Source of the DNA: CAYXRK01 sp964467615
GTDB taxonomy: Bacteria; Hydrogenedentota; Hydrogenedentia; Hydrogenedentales; GCA-2746185
Direction: 5' to 3'
DNA length: 18,367 bases
Assembly (NCBI GenBank): GCA_964467615.1
Contig: CAYXRK010000092.1
Span: 1-18,367 of the forward strand
Numbering within the stretch: position 1 is the stretch's first letter; every line of letters starts with the position of its first letter. This document shows, one piece after another, positions 1 to 6,293 of this stretch. The position numbers and the translations under genes are program-made. Below the pieces are notes generated by a model that made no database searches, was not told the origin of the DNA, and saw only the letters and a list, made by a program, of their open reading frames with translations.

Positions 1-409
1 CCTCGCCCTCACCCTCGCCTTCTCCCTCGCCCGAGATCGGCGGATGCAGCGGAACTATCTCGAATTCCGCGATGGCTTGCTGGCCCGCGCCGACGCCAAT
101 GTTCAAAAGTTGGTCGTTGTAGGAGCGTGCGGTAACACCGATTTCATACGCGCCGGGATCCACCACATACGCATACACCCCTTCGTCGGATCCGCGCACT
201 TCGCGCTCGGAACCATCGAACGTAATGCTCGGCTCCTCGACCGCTTCGCCCGAATACAAATCCGTCACCACGCAAAAGACCGCCGTCGGTATCGCCAACT
301 TATCAACAGGCAATTCTTCAGCCGCCGCGGGGGCCAACGTTTCGCGCTTCGGCGTGTGGGGCAGCCGCCCTCGGCTGCCGCGCGATACGGGGAATGGACG
401 CGGTGACAT
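1..409 (-). CDS. Cell-surface protein with beta-sandwich domain and Gly-Glu tail (partial, runs off left edge)
   Basis: The minus strand reads openly from an ATG at 409 to base 1 and continues outside the window. After about 30 low-complexity residues comes a well-behaved stretch (VFCVVTDLYSGEAVEEPSIT, later GVYAYVVDPGAYEIGVTA). It has the alternating pattern of a carboxypeptidase-regulatory-like or Ig-like beta-sandwich domain, and it passes into a GEGEGEGE tail at the window edge. Such acidic Gly-Glu tails are often seen on exported proteins of Hydrogenedentes- and PVC-type genomes; that comparison is from memory. No ORF of 60 or more residues covers this frame, because the other end lies outside. 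The ATG at 409 may not be the real start: a strong membrane segment lies just upstream in another frame (see the 318-755 entry), so the intact gene probably began further up. It follows sulP on the same strand. Its function is unknown; a surface role is inferred. Confidence 0.6.
   Translation of the reverse strand, partial: MSPRPFPVSRGSRGRLPHTPKRETLAPAAAEELPVDKLAIPTAVFCVVTDLYSGEAVEEPSITFDGSEREVRGSDEGVYAYVVDPGAYEIGVTARSYNDQLLNIGVGAGQQAIAEFEIVPLHPPISGEGEGEGEGE
354..379. repeat. Dispersed palindromic repeat, copy 1 (GGCAGCCG hairpin)
   Basis: Twenty-six bases starting GTGTGGGGCAGCCG are identical to 6100-6125. The core is a perfect stem, GGCAGCCG (360-367) with CGGCTGCC (372-379), around a 4-base loop. 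It lies exactly where the reading frame of the left-edge surface gene changes. Confidence 0.75.
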
Positions 410-462
410 GAGCGAGGATGAACATCGCCGCCGCCAACAAAAATAACAGGATCCCGTCCGTG

Positions 463-483
463 GCATGGGCTTCCAGCCCATGC
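463..483. repeat. Short perfect palindrome (GCATGGGCT hairpin)
   Basis: GCATGGGCT (463-471), a 3-base loop and AGCCCATGC (475-483) form a perfect 9-base stem. It sits between the N-terminal codons and the membrane segment of the broken gene. It resembles intergenic dispersed palindromes, but only this copy is in the window. Confidence 0.5.
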
Positions 484-751
484 ACCCGAACGCCCGACGC
501 ACACGACGTCCCTTCGCCTTTTCCCTCACCCTCTCCTGCTCGCCGCAAACGGCATGACCGCGACTGCCAGGAACCGGTGTGGACGCAGCGTCCCGCGATG
601 GTCGCCGAACCGGGATACAAGAATCTCTTCCATCGAAATGCCCGAGAATTGCGGGGTCCTTCGCTTTGTTCGGGACGACCGAAAGGGGCGTCTGGACTTT
701 TGCCACGGGCCCCTAACTCTCGCGCGGCCCATTTGAAATCTTGATCATCGC

Positions 752-2452
752 TCACGTGGCCCTCCCCTCAATGACCTCGCGCGAGCGATCGAGAGCGAAG
801 TCGATGTGCGACGAAACGTTTAGTTCGCCGATCTGGTCGAGTAGGCCGCTGTTCTTGAGCGCCTTGCGCGGCTGGGAGTGGACTTCGGAAAGGACCAACG
901 TCGTGCCCTGGCGTTTGCACTTCCACTGAAACTCGCGAAGGGCGTGCATGCCGGTCGCGTCGATCGCCGGCACCTTGCGCATCCGAAGAACAAATACCTT
1001 CGGCGGCTGCTGTTCCTGGCGAAGAACGTCCTTCAGACGATCCGCGACGCCGAAGAAAAACGGACCGTTGATTTCATATACCTCGACACCGTTGGGCACT
1101 TCTTTGTTGCTCGTCGCATCCGGGTCGTCGTCGCCGTTCTCGCGAAATAGTTCGTCGGTAATTTCGGACACGCCCGACACCTCAGCCATTCGCCGCATGA
1201 ACAGTATCGAGGCGAGGACCACGCCGACGCCGACCGCCACAGTCAGATCCGTAAACACGGTAAGACCAAACGTCGTCAGCAGTACCATCACGTCGCTTCG
1301 GGGCGTGCGCAGTATCGTCCGAAAGTGGTCCAACTCCGCCATGTTGTACGCCACGAGTATCAAGACGGCCGCCAACGTCGCGAGGGGGATATGTGACGCC
1401 AATGGCGCAAGGGCCGCCATGACCGCCACGAGCGTGACGGAATGAATCGCCGCGGCCAACGGCGTCCGGCCGCCGCTCTTAATGTTCACCACCGTCCGCG
1501 CAATTGCGCCAGTCGCTGGGATTCCGCCCATAATCACCGAACCGACATTTGCCAGACCTTGAGCGACTAGTTCGCAGTCGGCTTTGTGGCGCCCGCCGAT
1601 CATCCCGTCCGCAACGACAGCCGAAAGCAACGACTCGATGGACGCCAGGAGCGCGATCGTCGCGGCCTCGGGTATCAATTCGCGCGCAAGCGCAAGGCTA
1701 AAAGTCGGCATATGAGGGACGGGTAAAGTCCGTGGCAATTCCCCGAACCGGGACCCGACTGTCTCAACAGGTATATCGAGCATCCATACAACCAGCGACG
1801 CAACGAGCACAACCGTAATCGCCGGTGGCATGCCCTTGACGAACCGCTGAAGCAACGCCAGCGCCAACAACGAAGCGGACCCGACGGCCAATGCCGCGCC
1901 TTGCCAAGTCGTCCCGAACGCCCCGTACGCTTGCCATTTTCCGATAAATTCCGCGGGCACTTCCTCCATTTGTAGACCAAAAAAGTCGCGAATCTGTGAC
2001 GAGAAAATGATCATGGCGATGCCGCTGGTGAAACCGGTCGTCACCGGATACGGAATGAACTTGATCATCGCGCCAAATCCAAAGAGGCCCATCGCGATGA
2101 TCATCAGCCCCGCCATGAGCGTCGCGGTGGCAAGACCGGCGAATCCGTGGCGCAATGCGACGTCGTAGACGATGACAATGAACGCGCCCGTCGGCCCGGC
2201 GATCTGCACACGACTGCCGCCAAATACGGCAACGATGATCCCGCCGACTATCGCCGTGTACAGGCCGACTGCGGGCGGCGAGATGCCTTCGGCCGCCGCT
2301 ACTGAGTCGGGAATCGAGGCGATGCCGAATGCCATGGCCAACGGCAGCGCAACGACGCCAACGGTAATGCCGGCGATTAAATCAGATGCGACGCGGCGGC
2401 TGTTGTATCCCTCGCGCAGACACACGACGGACTTGGGAACTAAACGTGACAC
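752..2452 (-). CDS. SulP family inorganic anion transporter with STAS domain
   Basis: A 566-residue protein, normal for the family, predicted in the inner membrane. SulP proteins move sulfate, bicarbonate or related anions, usually coupled to H+ or Na+; the substrate cannot be read here. The N-terminal region carries the family signature around residues 28-70 (GITVGVVALPLAMAFGIAS, then GLYTAIVGG), followed by about 10-12 hydrophobic segments up to about residue 430. A cytoplasmic STAS domain spans about 457-556 with the conserved VPAIDATGMHAL (494-505). The start is GTG at 2452, because an in-frame TAA lies three codons upstream; no good ribosome-binding site is visible. A promoter candidate lies about 60 bases upstream. 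Its stop overlaps the GTG of the next minus-strand frame, suggesting an operon with the surface gene. It could instead be annotated as a carbonic-anhydrase-linked bicarbonate transporter, but no such enzyme is nearby. Confidence 0.93.
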   Translation of the reverse strand: MSRLVPKSVVCLREGYNSRRVASDLIAGITVGVVALPLAMAFGIASIPDSVAAAEGISPPAVGLYTAIVGGIIVAVFGGSRVQIAGPTGAFIVIVYDVALRHGFAGLATATLMAGLMIIAMGLFGFGAMIKFIPYPVTTGFTSGIAMIIFSSQIRDFFGLQMEEVPAEFIGKWQAYGAFGTTWQGAALAVGSASLLALALLQRFVKGMPPAITVVLVASLVVWMLDIPVETVGSRFGELPRTLPVPHMPTFSLALARELIPEAATIALLASIESLLSAVVADGMIGGRHKADCELVAQGLANVGSVIMGGIPATGAIARTVVNIKSGGRTPLAAAIHSVTLVAVMAALAPLASHIPLATLAAVLILVAYNMAELDHFRTILRTPRSDVMVLLTTFGLTVFTDLTVAVGVGVVLASILFMRRMAEVSGVSEITDELFRENGDDDPDATSNKEVPNGVEVYEINGPFFFGVADRLKDVLRQEQQPPKVFVLRMRKVPAIDATGMHALREFQWKCKRQGTTLVLSEVHSQPRKALKNSGLLDQIGELNVSSHIDFALDRSREVIEGRAT

Positions 2453-2514
2453 GAAGGCTTATTCGTCGCGCGAGAGAAGGCGGGAGGTAAATATGGACTC
2501 GATAGCGCTAATTC

Positions 2515-2543
2515 ATAATACACCCGATGATTGATGAAGTCGA
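2515..2543 (-). promoter_or_regulatory. Candidate sigma-70 promoter for sulP
   Basis: On the minus strand, TCGACT (2538-2543), a 17-base spacer and TATTAT (2515-2520) match the -35 and -10 boxes at 4/6 and 5/6. It lies 60-90 bases upstream of the sulP GTG, in the gap after hicB. Assigned by eye only. Confidence 0.4.
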
Positions 2544-2548
2544 ATTTC

Positions 2549-2755
2549 TTATGACTGTCGATTTTCGATCAAGTCTTCGATGTAGAGTTCGATGGCTTCC
2601 TGGATGTTGTGCAGGGCCTGGTCGTGCGTGTAGCCCCAGGTGTGACACCCTGGCAACGAGGGACACGATGCCTGAAATGCGGGACGGCCGTCCTCGAACT
2701 CGTCCGGAGTGATCTCGATTGTAAAGACGTACAGGCACGGCACCTTACCTCGCAT
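2549..2755 (-). CDS. HicB-like antitoxin, no HicA partner visible
   Basis: A 68-residue protein of the short HicB type. The diagnostic core is ASCPSLPGCHTWGYTHDQAL, followed by HNIQEAIELYIEDLIENR. HicB proteins bind and neutralise the mRNA-cleaving HicA toxin, and longer ones also bind the operon DNA. No separate DNA-binding domain is present. HicA (about 60-80 residues, with GSH and HPGK-type motifs) was looked for on both sides and not found; about 165 bases upstream and 95 downstream hold no such frame. The ATG at 2755 has no ribosome-binding site and lies close behind a TATACT box. GTG at 2743, preceded by GAGGTAAG, is a good alternative start. It is either an orphan antitoxin or a member of the stand-alone HicB-fold family. 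Confidence 0.75.
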   Translation of the reverse strand: MRGKVPCLYVFTIEITPDEFEDGRPAFQASCPSLPGCHTWGYTHDQALHNIQEAIELYIEDLIENRQS

Positions 2756-2920
2756 ACCGTCAGTATACGCTCGTCGCGCTTTCGGATCATAGATACGCGC
2801 GGGCGCGAAAGCGGCTCCGAGTGGGTCAGCGCGATCGGATTGGAAGGAGTTCGCGGAACGGAGACTTGGCCGTGGCCAGCGCGCGCGGTGCGTGGGCGGT
2901 ACCGATGAAGCGACGTGCGA

Positions 2921-3133
2921 CTACGCCCCCGCGCCTAGACGGTGCAGCGTGACTTCATCGAGGAACTCGGGCCCGCCCAACCTGGCCGCTGCGTCAAGGA
3001 CCTCGATCGCGGCCAACCGGCCATGCGCATCGTAGTCGGCCGCAATTCCGTCGGCGAGCCGCTCGGTCGTGACGGTGGTCTCGTTGAATACGATGCTGAG
3101 CGCATCGACTTCTGGATCGTAGATGATCTTCAC
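2921..3133 (-). CDS. DUF2283 family small protein (putative antitoxin of the DUF4258 gene)
   Basis: A 70-residue protein starting at GTG 3133, with GGGAA about ten bases upstream. The opening MKIIYDPEVDALSIVF and the later ADYDAHGRLAAIEVLDA are the DUF2283 pattern: a DP.(A/V)DAL.I strand, then a D-x-x-G turn, then IEILDAS-like. DUF2283 genes commonly sit next to DUF4258 genes, as here, 18 bases downstream of one. The pair is often proposed as toxin-antitoxin, with DUF2283 as the antitoxin. This role rests on gene neighbourhood and is not proven for the family. Confidence 0.75.
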   Translation of the reverse strand: MKIIYDPEVDALSIVFNETTVTTERLADGIAADYDAHGRLAAIEVLDAAARLGGPEFLDEVTLHRLGAGA

Positions 3134-3151
3134 GGCAGATTCCCGCCAGCT

Positions 3152-3412
3152 TCAATAATAGTAAGTGTACACCGTGACCACCACTATCTCGAATTCCATC
3201 TCGATGAAGACAGGCCGTACTTTCTTGGTTCCGTACCATTTCCCGTTCCAATAGGACTCGAACGGAAATTCGTGCTCGCATTCGAACCGGCCCGTGCCGA
3301 AAATCGCGGGAAACCATGCCTTCTGCTCAATCGCAGTGACTACTTCCTCGTCCGAGAAACCCCTCGAGGCACGATGGCCTTGCGCGTGGTTCGACAATCG
3401 GACAGGCTTCAT
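3152..3412 (-). CDS. DUF4258 family small protein (putative RelE-like toxin)
   Basis: An 86-residue protein beginning at ATG 3412 with AGGA nine bases upstream. The N-terminus VRLSNHAQGHRASRGFSDEEVVTAI is the DUF4258 pattern: S.HA..R...RG.s.eeV...i. The end, RPVFIEMEFEIVVVTVYTYY, matches the family's closing strands. DUF4258 is predicted to have a RelE/ParE-like fold. It is first in a two-gene unit with the DUF2283 gene, so the pair resembles a type II toxin-antitoxin module with the toxin first. The aromatic tail YTYYY is slightly unusual. Alternative: a non-toxic housekeeping member of the family. Confidence 0.7.
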   Translation of the reverse strand: MKPVRLSNHAQGHRASRGFSDEEVVTAIEQKAWFPAIFGTGRFECEHEFPFESYWNGKWYGTKKVRPVFIEMEFEIVVVTVYTYYY

Positions 3413-3490
3413 TGCATGTTCCTGCTCTCAGTCCCCCACAATACGGCATGCGCGGAGAGTCTAGCGCTACTCGCGTCATAGCGTGTCGAC

Positions 3491-3566
3491 GGCCCCTCGC
3501 CCGTCCACCCTTCGACACCCTCAGGGCGAACCCTTCGGCACGCTCAGGACAGGCGGGTGAGGGGCC
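3491..3566. repeat. Dispersed palindromic element with CTCAGG core
   Basis: The outer arms GGCCCCTCGCCCG (3491-3503) and CGGGTGAGGGGCC (3554-3566) are complementary with one mismatch. The interior holds CCTTCGACACCCTCAGG and a related CCTTCGGCACGCTCAGG, a type of sequence dispersed in many genomes. It could form a large hairpin. It lies just upstream of the DUF4258 gene. Confidence 0.6.
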
Positions 3567-4160
3567 TAGCGCGCGGGCCGTTCAGAATATGCATGGCGTA
3601 AAAATCTTCGCGGGAAAACAAGACCGTGATGGATAGTCGTACGAACCGTAGAGTCGAAGCGACGCTCGGTGCAGAGGTCTGAATCGCCGCGAAGGAACGC
3701 AAGGAACGCAAAGAGAGGTGCGAAGCTCAACGTGCGAGGAAGGGGTTGGTCTCCCCCACTCTGTTTTGCGTTGGTGTGTTGGGGAAATTGCCCGTACGAC
3801 CACAAAGGCACGGAGAGCACAGAGGAAGAACGTTCAAAGTTCATCGTTCAATGAGCGGGACTCGTGGCTGGGGGTTTGGATTTTTGGGAAAGTGGTTTCG
3901 TTTCGCGGCGAGATGCTGGAGAGGTTGGCCGGGGCGCGTATGGGACGTATGGGACGTATGCGGGGCATGGGAGGCGAGCGGGGCGCCTTCGCTGATCTTT
4001 CGGCGTGCGGGAGCGTGAGATAGAATGCGTTGGGCGTGGCCGGGGGCGCATCGATCACGCTGGATTGGAGATTTGAAATTTGAAAGCGGGACGATGCGCG
4101 CATTTCGAATTATGAACCACGAATCCGCCCCGGCGGACACGAACTACACGAACGGTAGAG
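3567..4160. other. Gene-free mosaic of simple and dispersed repeats
   Basis: No credible gene is seen on either strand. The stretch contains tandem GGAACGCAA/GGAACGCAAAG copies (3694-3716) and a CACAAAGGCACGGAGAGCAC unit (3801-3820). These are followed by GTTCAAAGTTCATCGTTCAA (3833-3852), tandem TATGGGACG copies (3939-3957), and GATTTGAAATTTGAAA (4069-4084). Such units are typical intergenic filler in planctomycete- and Hydrogenedentes-like genomes (impression, not a search). Confidence 0.55.
4136..4152 (+). repeat. Direct repeat GACACGAACTACACGAA, left copy
   Basis: Identical to 5136-5152, exactly 1000 bases away. Both copies are preceded by an ACCACGAA motif (4116 and 5128 region). The two copies flank the beta-propeller gene. 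Confidence 0.7.
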
Positions 4161-5096
4161 ATGAGGCTTCTTATGCGAACGATGATGTTGTTGGCGACTG
4201 TGTTGGCGATGTTGATCAATGTGGAGGCGAGGGCGGAGCATCGGGTGTTGGTGCAGGGGAATGACCGGCTGGCGATGGTGAGTGCTAGCGGGAAGATTGA
4301 TTGGGAGATGAAGTGGCCGCTGGTGCATGACCTTCATCTGCTGCCGAACGGCCACATTCTGACGGTGCGCGATATGCACGTGGTGGTGGAGATTGACCCG
4401 GCGACGAAGGCGATCGTGTGGTCGTATGATTCGGCGGCGAGCAACGGCAACGCGGGCAGGCCGGTGGAGGCACACGCGATTCAGCCGTTGGCGGGCGACG
4501 CGGTGATGATCGCGGAGTCGGGGCCGGCGCGGATTATCGAAGTGGATCGCAGCGGGAAATTGCTGAAGACGGTGAAGCTGGTGGTGGACCATCCGATGAC
4601 GCATCGGGACACGCGGCTGGCGCGGAAGATTGCGAACGGAAATTACCTGGTGTGCCATGAGGGCGATGGGGCCGTGCGGGAGTATGACGGGAAGGACGGC
4701 CACGTCGTGTGGGACTTTCCCGTGCCGCTGTTTGGCCACGGGCCGAAGGATGGGCACGGACCGGAGGCGTTTGGCAATCAGGCGTTTTCGGCAGTGCGGC
4801 TGGCGAACGGCAACACGTTGATCGGGACGGGGAACGGGCACGCGGTGCTGGAGGTGACGCCGGAGCGGAAGATCGTGTGGGAGCTGCATCAGAACGATTT
4901 GCCGAACATCGTGTTCGCGTGGGTCACGACGCTCGAGGTGCTGCCGAACGGGAATTACGTGATCGGGAATTGTCACGCGGGGCCGGGGCAACCGTTGCTG
5001 GTCGAAATCGAGCCGAAGTCGCGCAAGGTGGTGTGGACGTTTGATCAGTTTGAGGCGTTTGGGAACGCGGTGTCGAATACGGTGCTGATGGATTAG
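4161..5096 (+). CDS. Exported PQQ-like / arylsulfotransferase-like beta-propeller protein
   Basis: A 311-residue protein with a signal peptide (hydrophobic LLATVLAMLI, cleavage probably after ARA near residue 25), so it acts outside the cytoplasm. Repeated blades are visible: LPNGHILTVRDMHVVVEIDP then IVWSYD; LANGNTLIGTGNGHAVLEV then IVWELH; and LPNGNYVIGN then VVWTFD. This L.NGN..I....H.VLE(V/I)....(K/R).VW pattern belongs to PQQ-like and arylsulfotransferase-like propellers. No catalytic domain is added and the length fits a single propeller, so a binding or scaffold role is more likely than PQQ-dependent dehydrogenation. ATG 4173 with GAGG six bases upstream may be the real start instead of 4161. 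It uses more G-ending codons (GCG, GGG, CTG) than its neighbours and is flanked by direct repeats, hinting at separate acquisition. Confidence 0.75.
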   Translation: MRLLMRTMMLLATVLAMLINVEARAEHRVLVQGNDRLAMVSASGKIDWEMKWPLVHDLHLLPNGHILTVRDMHVVVEIDPATKAIVWSYDSAASNGNAGRPVEAHAIQPLAGDAVMIAESGPARIIEVDRSGKLLKTVKLVVDHPMTHRDTRLARKIANGNYLVCHEGDGAVREYDGKDGHVVWDFPVPLFGHGPKDGHGPEAFGNQAFSAVRLANGNTLIGTGNGHAVLEVTPERKIVWELHQNDLPNIVFAWVTTLEVLPNGNYVIGNCHAGPGQPLLVEIEPKSRKVVWTFDQFEAFGNAVSNTVLMD

Positions 5097-5135
5097 GCGG
5101 GAGGGATTGGGAGTGGCGATGAAGTAACCACGAAA

Positions 5136-5152
5136 GACACGAACTACACGAA
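5136..5152 (+). repeat. Direct repeat GACACGAACTACACGAA, right copy
   Basis: Same 17 bases as 4136-4152. It is followed by GTTCAAAGTGTAATGTTCGA (5163-5182), related to the GTTCAAAGTTCA run at 3833. Confidence 0.7.
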
Positions 5153-5212
5153 AGAAATGAGCGTTCAAAGTGTAATGTTCGAAGTTCAACGTCGACGTTT
5201 AGGGGTCGAAGG

Positions 5213-5806
5213 TTGATCGCCGCTGACGAAAAATCTCGCCTGCGCGCGTACTACCGCCGCGCGCTTGAAGCGATCCCGCGTGAGGAACTCGCCGCAATCG
5301 GCCGACGCATCCATGCCAACGTCCGCACGATTCCGGAAGTCGCGACGGCCACCGAAATACTGACCTACGTTGCGCTGCCGCACGAGATTCAAACTATGCC
5401 GCTCATCGAGCAATGGCTCGTCGAAGGCAAGCGCATATTCGTCCCCTATTTCGCGGACCGCGATTCACCGATGGCCTGGTGTGTTCTCACGAATCCGGAA
5501 GGCCTCGGCACTGGACCGTTGGGAGTCCTGCAGCCGCGAAACGCCACACCGGAATCGCCTCCCCCCCACGCCCCGGTCATCGTCCCAGGGTTGGCGTTCA
5601 CGCGGGCAGGAATTCGCCTTGGGCGAGGCGGCGGGCACTACGATCATTTCTTGGCCAAGCACCTCGGACTCTCCGTCGGCCTTGCTATCAACTCGATGGT
5701 GGCTGACCAACTCGCAGCGGAATCCCATGACGTTCGAGTCGATGTCATCGTGACCGAAGCGGAAATTTTTGGTCCTGCAGGGGGAAAAGTTGCCGGAAAG
5801 AATTAG
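5213..5806 (+). CDS. 5-formyltetrahydrofolate cyclo-ligase
   Basis: A 197-residue cytoplasmic enzyme that uses ATP to convert 5-formyltetrahydrofolate to 5,10-methenyltetrahydrofolate, returning folate to one-carbon metabolism. The N-terminus has the expected basic patch (KSRLRAYYRRAL). The C-terminal signature PGLAFTRAGIRLGRGGGHYD (residues about 124-143) is the family's PGLAFD..G.RLG.GGGYYDR nucleotide and folate loop, with H in place of the first Y. Length matches the family. The start is TTG at 5213, preceded by AGGGGTCGAAGG; no upstream ATG fits. A terminator overlaps the stop codon. The family is known as YgfA, MTHFS or FthC, but no symbol is assigned because naming varies by lineage. 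Confidence 0.93.
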   Translation: MIAADEKSRLRAYYRRALEAIPREELAAIGRRIHANVRTIPEVATATEILTYVALPHEIQTMPLIEQWLVEGKRIFVPYFADRDSPMAWCVLTNPEGLGTGPLGVLQPRNATPESPPPHAPVIVPGLAFTRAGIRLGRGGGHYDHFLAKHLGLSVGLAINSMVADQLAAESHDVRVDVIVTEAEIFGPAGGKVAGKN

Positions 5807-5825
5807 TCACCGGCGGCAACTTTTT
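5786..5825 (+). terminator. Rho-independent terminator overlapping the cyclo-ligase stop
   Basis: AAAGTTGCCG (5786-5795) pairs perfectly with CGGCAACTTT (5814-5823), followed by T residues. The UAG stop at 5804-5806 lies in the loop, so terminating ribosomes could affect folding. Confidence 0.7.
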
Positions 5826-5927
5826 ACCGTCCGGGCGCTGAAACCGCAGCGAAACGGGTGTTATCAATTGACATCGAGCAGCCCTAAGTCATTGAACTGC
5901 CAATAGTTGCGATCTGTCAACAATTAA

Positions 5928-6057
5928 TTGGCAACGTTCTTGCTTGTACTATTGAGCAAGTCTGCTTCTCTCCTAAAACGCGTAATCCCCCCTACAATCG
6001 TTACGCGTTCTCGCCCCGGAGCTTTTCCCCCGAAGCTCCGGGGCAATCTTTTTGTTT
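5928..6057 (+). ncRNA. Possible small RNA with three stacked hairpins and its own terminator
   Basis: No gene is present between 5826 and 6293. The previous transcript already ends at 5825, yet a second strong terminator lies at 6013-6057, so something should start in between. Hairpins seen: CTTGCT/AGCAAG (5939-5944 with 5955-5960), AACGCGTAA/TTACGCGTT (5977-5985 with 6001-6009), and the terminator. The middle loop is C-rich (TCCCCCCTACAATCG) and a CU-rich TCTCTCC run precedes it, as in small RNAs that pair with ribosome-binding sites. A weak promoter, TTGGCA (5928-5933) with TATTGA (5950-5955) at 16-base spacing, would give an RNA of about 95 bases. Other palindromes lie upstream (CAATTAATTG at 5921-5930, GTTGC/GCAAC at 5906-5935). 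It does not resemble tmRNA, RNase P, 4.5S or E. coli 6S RNA by eye. Alternative: an attenuator leader of the MFS gene. Confidence 0.45.
6013..6057 (+). terminator. Strong rho-independent terminator
   Basis: GCCCCGGAGCTT (6013-6024) pairs perfectly with AAGCTCCGGGGC (6033-6044) around an 8-base loop, followed by AATCTTTTTGTTT. A 12-base GC-rich stem with a T-tract is a textbook terminator on the plus strand. Confidence 0.88.
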
Positions 6058-6099
6058 ACTAGAACACTAGAACGTTTCCAGCTTGGGATAACCGAGTAC

Positions 6100-6192
6100 G
6101 TGTGGGGCAGCCGCCCTCGGCTGCCTGTCCCGCCCCGGCAACGCTGGCAGCCCCCTGCTTTCTCAGGGGCAGGCTTGGCGGCTGCTCCACAC
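6100..6192. repeat. 93-base imperfect palindrome carrying repeat copy 2
   Basis: The left arm GTGTGGGGCAGCCGCC (6100-6115) and right arm GGCGGCTGCTCCACAC (6177-6192) are complementary at 15 of 16 positions. The first 26 bases equal 354-379. Internal stems include GCAGCCG/CGGCTGC and a CCCCTG/CAGGGG hairpin near 6152-6170. It sits between the terminator at 6057 and the MFS start. Confidence 0.75.
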
Positions 6193-6293
6193 TGCTATAC
6201 TTTCGCGCGTCTCCGCCGTGCGCATGGCATCCGGGGGTATGCAAGGCGGGACTTGTGCGCGGAAATCGCTCCGCGCTAGACCTGGGGGAATTT

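Larger units (their letters stand above)
318..755 (-). pseudogene. Repeat-invaded 5' part of the left-edge surface gene, apparently frameshifted
   Basis: This frame opens with GTG at 755, and the GTGA shared with the sulP stop gives a 4-base overlap typical of translational coupling. It begins MSDDQDFKWAARELGA, then runs through material that looks like dispersed repeats (bases about 446-700, including the palindrome at 463-483). It then encodes a clear membrane anchor, DGILLFLLAAAMFILAHV, at about 400-460. Soon after, it enters the repeat at 354-379 and stops at 318-320. The beta-sandwich domain continues in a different frame from about 345 downward. The simplest reading is one membrane-anchored surface gene, coupled to sulP, that was broken by repeat insertions. 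A sequencing error, or two separate short genes, cannot be excluded. Confidence 0.45.

Noticed and set aside
2756..2920. A hicA gene next to hicB
   Set aside because: No frame with HicA motifs on either strand here or between 2453 and 2548.
4110..5189. Long minus-strand frame of 359 codons opposite the propeller gene
   Set aside because: Its translation is dominated by His, Arg and Pro, as expected from the antisense of G-rich codons. The plus strand shows signal peptide and blade repeats.
5826..6012. 6S RNA, suggested by adjacency to the cyclo-ligase gene as in proteobacteria
   Set aside because: It lies downstream, not upstream, of the gene, and no long closing stem with a central bubble is visible.
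6102..6293. N-terminal extension of the MFS transporter to an ATG at 6102
   Set aside because: That stretch is the 93-base palindrome and non-conserved sequence; GTG 6294 has a good ribosome-binding site and gives the normal length.
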